NCBI GenBank assembly: GCA_016194795.1
Contig: JACQAX010000372.1
Span: 1 to 12,552, forward strand
Direction of reading: 5' to 3'
DNA length: 12,552 bases
From: Deltaproteobacteria bacterium
GTDB lineage: Bacteria > Bdellovibrionota > UBA1018 > UBA923
The translations under genes and the position numbers were made by a program. The number at the start of each line of letters is the position of its first letter. Position 1 is the first letter of the stretch. The notes below the pieces were generated by a model, which searched no databases, was not told the origin of the DNA, and saw nothing but the letters and a program-made list of their open reading frames with translations. Shown here one piece after another: positions 6,712 through 12,552 of the stretch.

Positions 6712-7448
6712 CGGCCAGACCGCAGGCTCTGATCACGGGCGGCACTCGCGGAATCGGGCGAGCCATTTGCCTGGAGCTGGCCGCCAAGGGGTACGACGTC
6801 GCCTTCACCTACCGCTCGAACGCCGAGCTGGCCCGCTCGCTCGAGGCCGAGCTCGCCTCGAAAGGCGCGCGCGCCAAGGGCTTCGAGCTCGACATCTCCA
6901 ACCCGGCCAGCATCGAGGCCGGCATGGAGAAGGTGCTCGCCGAGTTCGGGCAGATCGAAACCCTCGTGAACAACGCGGGCATCTCGATCGACGGCTTGGC
7001 CATGCGCTTCAAGGCCGACGACTTCGACCGCCTGATGGACACCAACGTCCGGGGCGCTTTTCTGACCACGCAGGCGGTTTTGCGGCCCATGATGAAGCTG
7101 CGTCGCGGAAGCATCATCTTCATCAGCTCGGTCATCGGCCAGATGGGCAATGCCGGACAAGCCCCCTATTCCGCGACGAAAGCCGCGTTGCTCGGTTTGA
7201 CCAAAAGCCTCGCGCGCGAGGTCGGGTCGCGCGGGATTCGCGTCAATGCCATCACCCCCGGCTTCGTTAAAACCGACATGACTTCGGCGTTGCCTGAGGA
7301 AAACAAACAGGCTATCCTCGCCGAAATTCCGCTTGGCACTTTTGGAGAACCAGAGGACATCGCAGCCGCGGTGCTCTTCCTGGCCAGCCCTGCGTCAAAG
7401 TATGTGACCGGACAGGTCCTCGCCGTCAACGGCGGGATGTACATGTAA
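6708..7448 (+). CDS. fabG: 3-oxoacyl-ACP reductase
   Basis: This 246-residue short-chain dehydrogenase reduces 3-oxoacyl-ACP with NADPH. The nucleotide-binding TGGTRGIG is at 10-17, NNAG at 88-91, and the catalytic set is Ser141, Tyr154 and Lys158 in the segment SVIGQMGNAGQAPYSATKAA (141-160). NAITPGFVKTDM (180-191) and a VNGGMYM C-terminus complete the FabG pattern, and length is typical. AAGGAG at 6697-6702 sits five bases before the ATG, and the ATG overlaps the fabD stop. The last 200 bases are noticeably less GC-rich than the rest of the operon, which may reflect an internal promoter for acpP. Confidence 0.95.
   Translation: MTARPQALITGGTRGIGRAICLELAAKGYDVAFTYRSNAELARSLEAELASKGARAKGFELDISNPASIEAGMEKVLAEFGQIETLVNNAGISIDGLAMRFKADDFDRLMDTNVRGAFLTTQAVLRPMMKLRRGSIIFISSVIGQMGNAGQAPYSATKAALLGLTKSLAREVGSRGIRVNAITPGFVKTDMTSALPEENKQAILAEIPLGTFGEPEDIAAAVLFLASPASKYVTGQVLAVNGGMYM
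7290..7318 (+). promoter_or_regulatory. Weak candidate internal promoter before acpP
   Basis: TTGCCT (7290-7295) and TATCCT (7313-7318) are separated by 17 bases, each matching the sigma70 consensus at four of six positions. It sits inside the 3' end of fabG, in a less GC-rich stretch, about 140 bases before acpP. An extra promoter there is plausible because ACP is needed in much larger amounts than the enzymes. The match alone is weak. Confidence 0.2.
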
Positions 7449-7461
7449 ATAGGAGATCGAA

Positions 7462-7686
7462 ATGAACGTTGAAGAGAGAGTCAGAAACATCATCTGTGAC
7501 CAGCTGGCCGTGGAACCCGAAAAGGTGACCCTGACCGCCAGCTTCATCGATGACCTCGGCGCCGACAGCCTCGACATCGTCGAGCTCGTCATGCACCACC
7601 TGGAATGCTCTCGTCGAGGGCAAGAACGGTGTTACCTCGATCACTCGCTTCGACGCCGCCCGGCTCAGCTGCCGCATCGCCGCTGA
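7462..7686 (+). CDS. acpP: Acyl carrier protein, C-terminally broken
   Basis: ACP carries growing acyl chains on a 4'-phosphopantetheine attached to a serine. The first 44 residues are standard ACP, with MNVEERVRNIICDQLAVEPE (1-20) and FIDDLGADSLDIVELVM (28-44), in which Ser36 is the attachment site. AGGAG at 7451-7455 lies six bases before the ATG. From codon 45 (7594) on, the frame reads HHLECSRRGQERCYLDHSLR and ends at 7686, which has no resemblance to ACP. The same bases in another frame encode FabF. The acidic helix III and IV region, about 33 residues, is not present in any frame nearby, so this is a loss and not a simple frameshift. As written the protein should not fold as a functional ACP. 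Since ACP is essential, an assembly deletion or another acpP copy elsewhere is likely. Confidence 0.85.
   Translation: MNVEERVRNIICDQLAVEPEKVTLTASFIDDLGADSLDIVELVMHHLECSRRGQERCYLDHSLRRRPAQLPHRR
7591..7600. other. Deletion or misassembly junction joining acpP to fabF
   Basis: Recognisable ACP coding ends with the Met codon at 7591-7593, and recognisable FabF coding (Thr-Trp-Asn-Ala-Leu) begins at 7595-7600 in a different frame. Compared with E. coli proteins, about 33 ACP residues plus the stop, the spacer, and about 22 FabF residues with the start codon are missing. That is at least roughly 170 bases. Confidence 0.8.
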
Positions 7687-8797
7687 GGTCAAAGGCTTCG
7701 ACCCTCTCAAGAGGATCTCTCCGAAAGAGGTCCGCAAGATGGGGCTGTTCATCCAGTACGGCATCCACGCGAGCCTCGAGGCGCTCGAGGACGCGGGCCT
7801 GGGCGGACGCTTCGGCGAAGGCGCCAACACCGCCTACAGCCCGAAGCGGGTCGGCGTGAGCATCGCCGCCGGCATGGGTGGCCTGCCCGAGATCCAGGAG
7901 ACCGATCGCGAGCTCGAGAAACGCGAAAAGAAGGTCACCTCTCCTTTCTTCATCCCGATGATCATCCCGAACCTGGCCAGCGGCCACGTGAGCATGATGG
8001 TCAACGCGCAAGGGCCGAACACCTGCATCGCCACGGCGTGCGCGAGCTCGGCCCACTCGGTCGGCGAAGCGGCGCGCCTCATCCAGTACGGCAAGGCCGA
8101 CGTGATGGTCGCCGGCGGCGCCGAAGCCGTCGTCTGCGAGCTCGGCATCGCGGCCTTCGCGTCGATGAAGGCCCTCTCCACCCGCAACGACGACCCGTCC
8201 CACGCCTCGCGTCCCTACGACGTCGACCGTGACGGCTTCGTGCTCGGCGAAGGCTCGGGCGTGCTCGTGCTCGAAGACATGGAGATGGCCAAGAAGCGCG
8301 GCGCGAGAATTTACGCCGAGGTTCTGGGCTACGGCCTGAACGCCGACGCGTTCCATATGACGACGCCGGCACCCGAAGGCGCGGGCGCGCAGGAATGCAT
8401 GCGCCTGGCTCTCGAAGACGCGCGCGTGTCGGCGGCCGACGTCGGCTACGTCAACACGCACGGCACGTCGACTCCGACCGGCGACGGGCTCGAGGCGCAG
8501 GCCGTGGCGAAGGTCTTCGCGGCGGCCGGCAAGAACCTGAACGTCAGCTCGACCAAGAGCATGACCGGGCACCTGCTCGGCGCGGCCGGCGGGATCGAGG
8601 CCGCGTTCACGGCGCTTTCGTTGCACTACGGCATCATTCCGCCGACGGTCAATCTGGTGAAGATGGATGACGTGAGCGCCTCGACAGGGCTCGACTTCAC
8701 CCCGAACCATGCGGTGAAGAAGTCCTATCGGTACGCTCTTTCAAACTCTTTCGGTTTCGGCGGTACGAACGCCAGCGTCGTTCTCGGCCGCGTTTAA
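7595..8797 (+). CDS. fabF: 3-oxoacyl-ACP synthase II (KAS II), 5' end missing
   Basis: FabF elongates acyl-ACP with malonyl-ACP. Homology starts at TWNALVEGKNGVTSITRFD (from 7598) and runs to the normal C-terminus NSFGFGGTNASVVLGRV. The catalytic triad is intact: Cys in IATACASSAH (codon 8039-8041), His in NTHGTSTPTGD (codon 8459-8461) and His in KSMTGHLLGAAG (codon 8570-8572). The first 22 or so residues, which form the first strand of the thiolase fold and carry the VVVTGLG motif, are missing with the start codon. The only upstream ATG in frame (7550) lies within acpP codons and would give a serine-rich tail not seen in the family, while the next internal ATG (7739) removes more of the fold. 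The given left edge is where homology starts, not a start codon. The gene is probably whole in the real genome if the junction is an assembly fault. Confidence 0.88.
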   Translation, partial: TTWNALVEGKNGVTSITRFDAARLSCRIAAEVKGFDPLKRISPKEVRKMGLFIQYGIHASLEALEDAGLGGRFGEGANTAYSPKRVGVSIAAGMGGLPEIQETDRELEKREKKVTSPFFIPMIIPNLASGHVSMMVNAQGPNTCIATACASSAHSVGEAARLIQYGKADVMVAGGAEAVVCELGIAAFASMKALSTRNDDPSHASRPYDVDRDGFVLGEGSGVLVLEDMEMAKKRGARIYAEVLGYGLNADAFHMTTPAPEGAGAQECMRLALEDARVSAADVGYVNTHGTSTPTGDGLEAQAVAKVFAAAGKNLNVSSTKSMTGHLLGAAGGIEAAFTALSLHYGIIPPTVNLVKMDDVSASTGLDFTPNHAVKKSYRYALSNSFGFGGTNASVVLGRV

Positions 8798-8832
8798 GCG
8801 AATTCAGCTCTTTTTCATTTCGGAGGCCGCCC

Positions 8833-9279
8833 ATGTCCAAGCAACGTCTCGCTATCGCCAGTGACCACGCCGGCTTCGCCCTGAAAGAGTTTCTCGTCAA
8901 AAACACGCCCGAAGTCGACTGGGTCGATCTCGGGCCGGCCAATGCCGACCGCACCGACTACCCCGATTACGCCGCGCGGGTGGCGCAGGACATCGAGTCC
9001 GGAAAAATCCCGCGGGGAGTCCTCGTCTGCGGCTCGGGCATCGGGATGTGCATCGCCGCCAACAAGTTCAACGGCGTGCGCGCGGCCGTCGTCGAGTCCG
9101 AGACGAGCGCGAGGCTTTCGCGAAGCCACAACGACGCCAACGTGCTCTGCTTAGGCGCTCGCCTTATCGCGCCGGATTATGCTAAGGATATCCTGCAAGT
9201 TTGGCTCGGCACCCCTTTCGAAGGCGGCCGGCACGCCGACCGCGTGAAGAAAATTTCCAAGCTCGAGAAAAAAAATTGA
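8833..9279 (+). CDS. rpiB: Ribose-5-phosphate isomerase B
   Basis: This 148-residue RpiB/LacAB-family enzyme interconverts ribose-5-phosphate and ribulose-5-phosphate in the pentose phosphate pathway. It shows SDHAGFALKE (10-19), TDYPDYA (41-47), the phosphate-binding and active-site loop CGSGIGMCIAANK with Cys66 (66-78), LSRSHNDANVLCLGAR with His99 (95-110) and FEGGRHADRV (129-138). Length is typical. A strong GGAGG at 8822-8826 lies six bases before the ATG. It follows fabF by 35 bases with no terminator seen. The pairing with glyA just downstream recurs in many bacteria and links ribose phosphate and one-carbon supply for nucleotides. Confidence 0.95.
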   Translation: MSKQRLAIASDHAGFALKEFLVKNTPEVDWVDLGPANADRTDYPDYAARVAQDIESGKIPRGVLVCGSGIGMCIAANKFNGVRAAVVESETSARLSRSHNDANVLCLGARLIAPDYAKDILQVWLGTPFEGGRHADRVKKISKLEKKN

Positions 9280-9306
9280 GCGCCGCACATTGATAAGGAC
9301 CACCCG

Positions 9307-10563
9307 ATGACGTCGAAAACCCCGATCGATCACATCCTCAAGCAAGACCCCGAGCTCGCCGCCTCGATCCAGCGCGAAGACCGCCGCCAGCACGAGCGCC
9401 TGGAGCTGATCGCCTCGGAGAACTACGTCTCGGACGCCGTGCTCGAGGCCCAGGGCAGCATCCTCACCAACAAGTACGCCGAAGGGTATCCCGGCAAGCG
9501 CTACTACGGCGGCTGCGAGTTCGTCGACCAGGTCGAGCAGCTGGCCATCGACCGCGCCTGCAAGCTCTTCGGAGCCGAAGCCGCCAACGTCCAGCCGCAC
9601 AGCGGCTCGCAGGCCAACATGGCCACCTATCTCGCGTTCATGAAGCCCGGGGACAAGATCCTCGGCATGAACCTCTCGCACGGCGGCCATCTCACCCACG
9701 GCAGCCCGGTGAACTTCTCGGGCCGGCTTTTTCAGGTGGTGGCCTACGGCGTGAAAAAAGAGACGGGACGCATCGACTACGACCAGCTTCGCGACGTCGC
9801 CCTCGAAGAAAAGCCGGCCGCGATCATCGCGGGCGCGAGCGCTTATCCGCGCACGATCGAGTTCGACAAGTTCGGCCAGATCGCAAACGAGGTGGGCGCC
9901 AAGCTCGTCGTCGACATGGCCCACATCGCCGGCCTCGTCGCCACGGGCCTGCATCCGAGCCCCGTGCCCCACGCGCACTTCGTGACGTCGACGACGCACA
10001 AAACCCTGCGCGGCCCGCGCGGCGGCCTCATCCTCTGCAAGAAAGACGACCTCAAGACGGTCAACAGCCAGATTTTTCCCGGCATCCAGGGCGGCCCGCT
10101 CATGCACGTCATCGCGGGCAAGGCCGTGGCCTTCGGCGAGGCGCTCCAACCCTCTTTCAAGGAATATTCGTCGCGGGTGGTGAAGAACGCCCGCCGCCTG
10201 GGCGAAGTGCTCGTGGCGAGGGGCTATGATCTCGTCTCGGGCGGCACCGACAACCATCTCGTGCTCGTCGATCTTTCCAAGAAAGACATCACGGGCAAGG
10301 AAGCCGAGCACGTGCTCGAGCTCGCCGGCATCACCGTCAACAAGAACACCGTGCCCTTCGAGACGAAGAGCCCGTTCATCACGAGCGGCATCCGCATCGG
10401 CGTGCCCGCGATCACCACGCGCGGCCTGAACGAGGCGGAGGTCACGATCGTCGCCAACTGGATCGATGAGGCGCTCACGCATCGCACCGACGAGACGCGC
10501 CTGGCGAAAATCGCGGCAAGCGTCAAGGATCTCTGCCTGAAGTACCCGCTGTACAAGGCGTAA
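9307..10563 (+). CDS. glyA: Serine hydroxymethyltransferase
   Basis: This 418-residue PLP enzyme converts serine and tetrahydrofolate to glycine and methylenetetrahydrofolate, the main one-carbon source. Key parts are ELIASENYVS (33-42), NKYAEGYPGKRYYGG (55-69), QPHSGSQAN (96-104), VDMAHIAGLVATG (202-214) and the cofactor lysine, Lys232, in TSTTHKTLRGPRGG (227-240). The C-terminal SGIRIG motif is also present. Length is normal and no key residue is missing. AAGGA at 9295-9299 is seven bases before the ATG. nrdR follows after 15 bases, so the two are very likely cotranscribed. Confidence 0.97.
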   Translation: MTSKTPIDHILKQDPELAASIQREDRRQHERLELIASENYVSDAVLEAQGSILTNKYAEGYPGKRYYGGCEFVDQVEQLAIDRACKLFGAEAANVQPHSGSQANMATYLAFMKPGDKILGMNLSHGGHLTHGSPVNFSGRLFQVVAYGVKKETGRIDYDQLRDVALEEKPAAIIAGASAYPRTIEFDKFGQIANEVGAKLVVDMAHIAGLVATGLHPSPVPHAHFVTSTTHKTLRGPRGGLILCKKDDLKTVNSQIFPGIQGGPLMHVIAGKAVAFGEALQPSFKEYSSRVVKNARRLGEVLVARGYDLVSGGTDNHLVLVDLSKKDITGKEAEHVLELAGITVNKNTVPFETKSPFITSGIRIGVPAITTRGLNEAEVTIVANWIDEALTHRTDETRLAKIAASVKDLCLKYPLYKA

Positions 10564-10578
10564 CCGAGGAAAACCGTT

Positions 10579-11100
10579 TTGAAGTGCCCCTACTGCTCCG
10601 CAATGGACAACAAGGTCATCGACTCGCGAATCAGCCAGACCGGCGACATCACGCGCCGTCGGCGCGAGTGCTTGACCTGCGAGGGCCGCTTCACGACCTA
10701 CGAGCGCGTCGAAGCCGTCATGCCGATGGTCATCAAGAAAGACGGGCGGCGCGAGCCGTTCGATCGCGACAAGATCTTCGGGGGCATCCAGAAGGCCGCG
10801 CAGAAACGCCCGATCACGACCGCCCAGATCGAGAAGGCCGTCCACGACATCGAGCGGCGCGTGGCCTCGTTCAGCGTGAAGGAAATCCCGTCGCGCACGA
10901 TCGGCCAGCTCATCATGGTGGCGCTCCACCAGCTCGACAAGGTCGCCTACGTGCGGTTCGCCAGCGTGTACCGCGAGTTCCAGGACGTCGAGGAGTTCGT
11001 CGAAGACCTGAAAGAATGGCCACAGAGCCCCACGAACGAAGACGAGCTCTCCTTCGAGTTCGCCGATCCGGCCGCGGAAGACGAGGAGAAAAAACCATGA
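10579..11100 (+). CDS. nrdR: Transcriptional repressor NrdR
   Basis: NrdR represses ribonucleotide reductase operons when dATP occupies its ATP-cone. This 173-residue protein has the N-terminal zinc ribbon with CPYC (3-6) and CLTC (31-34), the RRRRECLTCEGRFTTYERVE signature (26-45), and an ATP-cone domain over roughly 49-139, including VIKKDGRREPFDRDKI (51-66). It ends in an acidic tail (about 153-170) longer than the conserved core. The start is TTG at 10579, supported by GAGGA at 10566-10570 eight bases upstream and by the family's invariant MKCPYC beginning. No NrdR box or ribonucleotide reductase gene is seen in this window. Its stop overlaps the nusB start as ATGA. Confidence 0.96.
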   Translation: MKCPYCSAMDNKVIDSRISQTGDITRRRRECLTCEGRFTTYERVEAVMPMVIKKDGRREPFDRDKIFGGIQKAAQKRPITTAQIEKAVHDIERRVASFSVKEIPSRTIGQLIMVALHQLDKVAYVRFASVYREFQDVEEFVEDLKEWPQSPTNEDELSFEFADPAAEDEEKKP

Positions 11101-11516
11101 GTCTCAACCGGCGCCAGGCGCGCGAGCTCGCCTTTCAGTTCCTTTACGGCCACCTCGCCATTGCTGCCCCTGCGCCGAAGGCAGCCGAGCTGCGGCACAC
11201 CGACTTCGAGCTTTTCGCCGAGAACTTCGAGTCGAAGTCGGACGAATTTGCCTGGGAGCTCGCCGAAGGCACCGGGAAAAACCTGCCCGCGCTCGACGCC
11301 CAGATCGGCAAGCTGTCGACGAACTGGCGCATCGAACGCATGCCGCGCGTCGATTTGACCGTTTTGCGCCTGGCGGCCTTCGAAATCCTCTTCCGGCCCG
11401 ACATCCCCAAGACGGTTTCGATCAACGAGGCCATCGAGCTCGCCAAGCGCTTCGGGGCGGAAGACTCCGCCGCCTTCGTGAACGGGCTTCTGGACAAGAT
11501 CGCCAAGCCTTCTTAA
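11097..11516 (+). CDS. nusB: Transcription antitermination factor NusB
   Basis: NusB binds boxA RNA together with S10 (NusE) to prevent premature termination in rRNA operons. This 139-residue helical protein starts with the typical NRRQARELAFQFLY (4-17). It then has the C-terminal half pattern RMPRVDLTVLRLAAFEILF (81-99), PKTVSINEAIELAKRFG (104-120) and AAFVNGLLDKI (125-135). The frame is open far upstream through nrdR, but ATG at 11097 fits the family N-terminus, overlaps the nrdR stop and follows a GAGGAG-rich stretch near 11083. Riboflavin genes, commonly between nrdR and nusB in related gene orders, are not present. Confidence 0.94.
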   Translation: MSLNRRQARELAFQFLYGHLAIAAPAPKAAELRHTDFELFAENFESKSDEFAWELAEGTGKNLPALDAQIGKLSTNWRIERMPRVDLTVLRLAAFEILFRPDIPKTVSINEAIELAKRFGAEDSAAFVNGLLDKIAKPS

Positions 11517-11525
11517 ACTTGGGGT

Positions 11526-11924
11526 ATGGACGCCCTCCTCTCGCAGTCCGCCTCCAGCCTGCTAGTTTGCTCGATTTACGAAGACCAGCGCCCCCTCAAG
11601 GGAGCGGCCGGGCACCTCGACTGGCGCCTGAAAGGTTTTCTCTCCCGCTTCGTCATGGGCGGACGCATCACCGGCTCGCCCGGCGAGTTCGTCTACGTCC
11701 CCGTCAAGCGCCACGACTCCATTCGCCACCTGCTGCTCGTGGGCCTCGGCCACCAAGGCGCCCAGGCTCAGCCCCCCGAGGCCGACCTCATCGCGAAGCT
11801 GGCCAAGCGCGTGGCCCAGCTGCAGTTCAAGCGGGTCGTGGTCAGCCGCTCGAGCTTCCCGGGTCTCGACGAAAACAAGATCGCAAAGGCGCTCAAGGGC
11901 GTCGAAGTGGAGTTCACGGAATGA
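11526..11924 (+). CDS. Stand-alone M17 leucyl aminopeptidase N-terminal-domain protein
   Basis: This 132-residue protein resembles only the N-terminal macro-like domain of M17 leucyl aminopeptidases. Supporting features are LLVCSIYEDQRPLKGAAG (12-29), LDWRLKGFLSRF (31-42), a Gly-rich turn with GRITGSPGEFVYVPV (46-60) and HLLLVGLG (68-75). It lacks the catalytic domain with its lysine and metal ligands, so it is not expected to be a peptidase. In PepA-type proteins the N-terminal domain has oligomerisation and DNA-binding roles, but extending that to this gene is speculation. It starts nine bases after nusB with only GGGG one base from the ATG, so there is no usable ribosome site and reinitiation after nusB is plausible. 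Its stop overlaps the next gene's start as ATGA. Domain match is by eye and fairly confident; function is unknown. Confidence 0.75.
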   Translation: MDALLSQSASSLLVCSIYEDQRPLKGAAGHLDWRLKGFLSRFVMGGRITGSPGEFVYVPVKRHDSIRHLLLVGLGHQGAQAQPPEADLIAKLAKRVAQLQFKRVVVSRSSFPGLDENKIAKALKGVEVEFTE

Positions 11925-12301
11925 AAAAATTCAACGACCTCGCCTCCCTCTCGCTGCTCGACGACGATTCCTCGACGAATCTGCCGGAAAGGGCGTGGGA
12001 CGACCTGACGATCAAGGCGATGCGCGCGGAGGCCGCGCCAAAAGTGGTACAGCCGACCAAGGCCGCCGCCGCGCCGGCTCCGCGCCAGGCCCCCGCGGCG
12101 CGCGTCTTCAGCAGCAAGCCCACCTTGCGCCAGATGATGTCCGAGTACAACAAGCGCAGCGCGCGCATCGCGCCGATCAAGACCTACGACCCGGCGGCGG
12201 ATCCGGCGACCTTCCGCTTCGAGAGCGTCGACCTCATCCAGATCCCGATCATCCCCGGAAAAATCCTGCGCCCCGCTCGCGACTCCGATGCTGACGCTTG
12301 A
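11921..12301 (+). CDS. Small hypothetical protein with acidic start and Ala/Pro linker
   Basis: I do not recognise this 126-residue protein. It begins MKKFNDLASLSLLDDDSS, has an Ala/Pro/Lys-rich linker at about 38-60, then a basic segment TLRQMMSEYNKRSARIAP (68-85), and ends in a conserved-looking hydrophobic stretch SVDLIQIPIIPGKILRP (101-117) with an acidic tail. There is no signal peptide, membrane span or catalytic motif. The sequence looks mostly disordered, which suggests a binding or adaptor role (inference). The ATG overlaps the stop of the M17-like gene by four bases and the end overlaps the next gene by 14, so the three are probably cotranslated. Coding is supported by this coupling and by the absence of an equally good alternative frame. 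Confidence 0.65.
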   Translation: MKKFNDLASLSLLDDDSSTNLPERAWDDLTIKAMRAEAAPKVVQPTKAAAAPAPRQAPAARVFSSKPTLRQMMSEYNKRSARIAPIKTYDPAADPATFRFESVDLIQIPIIPGKILRPARDSDADA

Positions 12302-12552
12302 GACCCTAGCCGCGCGCCTCCGAACGTGGTCGGCACGCCATAGGGCCAACGCCCGCGCCGACGTCTCCCCCATCCAGCTTTACCAGGAGCTCTTCGCGCT
12401 CACGCACGAGCTGAAGTCGTCGGTCCAGCTCACCGAGGACACGGCCGTGCAGGCGCTCGACCCGGTCATTACCGAGAGCGACGCGCGGCTGCGCCAGCTG
12501 GCCTACGACGAGCTCGAGCTCGCGCCCGCCGACAATGCCGCCCTCCGCAAGC
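12288..12552 (+). CDS. Unrecognised protein, N-terminus only (runs off the window)
   Basis: An ATG at 12288 opens a frame to the window edge (88 codons), overlapping the previous gene by 14 bases. The start reads MLTLETLAARLRTWSARHRA, followed by an alternating charged/hydrophobic pattern such as QLYQELFALTHELKSS (30-45) and SDARLRQLAYDELELAP (66-82). This pattern suggests amphipathic helices, possibly a coiled coil. No known family is recognised, and there is no signal peptide or membrane segment in the visible part. The overlap arrangement matches the two upstream genes. Too little is visible to propose a role. Confidence 0.55.
   Translation, partial: MLTLETLAARLRTWSARHRANARADVSPIQLYQELFALTHELKSSVQLTEDTAVQALDPVITESDARLRQLAYDELELAPADNAALRK

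Noticed and set aside
7550..7597. ATG at 7550 as the true start of FabF
   Set aside because: The resulting 16-17 residues are Ser/Thr-rich, overlap well-conserved ACP codons in another frame and do not resemble the FabF N-terminus; no ribosome site is present.
9151..10929. 592-codon open frame on the minus strand across glyA and nrdR, and similar long minus-strand frames (144-1316, 821-1954, 3777-4760, 5011-6642, 7589-8710)
   Set aside because: They lie opposite clear conserved genes, show Arg/Ala/Asp-rich low-complexity translations without family motifs, and are expected by-products of GC-rich codon use.

Overview
The window is a densely packed, GC-rich bacterial chromosome segment of housekeeping genes. 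I see no tRNA, rRNA, insertion sequence, phage gene or CRISPR array, and the longest gene-free stretch is about 127 bases (164-290). The order yceD-rpmF-plsX-fabH-fabD-fabG-acpP-fabF-rpiB-glyA-nrdR-nusB, a Thermotoga-type DAHP synthase and a Lys/Ala/Pro-rich protein tail suggest a lineage of the former Deltaproteobacteria (Myxococcota, Bdellovibrionota or Desulfobacterota). That placement is inference, not proof.

Region 1 (1-2880) begins with the N-terminus of a Lys/Ala/Pro-rich protein on the minus strand. It is divergent from aroF (DAHP synthase), which is followed with a one-base overlap by a short NagA-type amidohydrolase. The NagA gene converges on aroK (shikimate kinase, minus strand), and their two stop codons share a CTAG. 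The first and a later step of the shikimate pathway therefore flank an amino-sugar deacetylase homologue.

Region 2 (2913-8797) is a long plus-strand fatty-acid and ribosome operon. yceD (DUF177) and rpmF (L32) lead into plsX, fabH, fabD, fabG, acpP and fabF. PlsX makes acyl-phosphate for phospholipids, FabD loads malonyl onto ACP, FabH starts chains, FabF elongates and FabG reduces. The striking anomaly is at about 7594-7600. There the ACP reading frame stops after the Ser36 region and runs straight into FabF about 22 codons inside that protein, in another frame. The ACP C-terminus, its stop, the spacer and the fabF start are all missing. This is either an assembly collapse or a true deletion.

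Region 3 (8833-11516) carries rpiB, glyA, nrdR and nusB, tightly spaced on the plus strand. They cover pentose phosphate interconversion, one-carbon supply, ribonucleotide reductase repression and rRNA antitermination. The riboflavin genes often found between nrdR and nusB in related gene orders are absent.

Region 4 (11526-12552) holds three overlapping genes of poorly known role. They are a stand-alone N-terminal domain of the M17 leucyl aminopeptidase family without its catalytic domain, a small acidic/Ala-Pro-rich protein, and the start of an unrecognised protein that runs off the window. This cluster and the acpP/fabF junction are the parts most worth following up.
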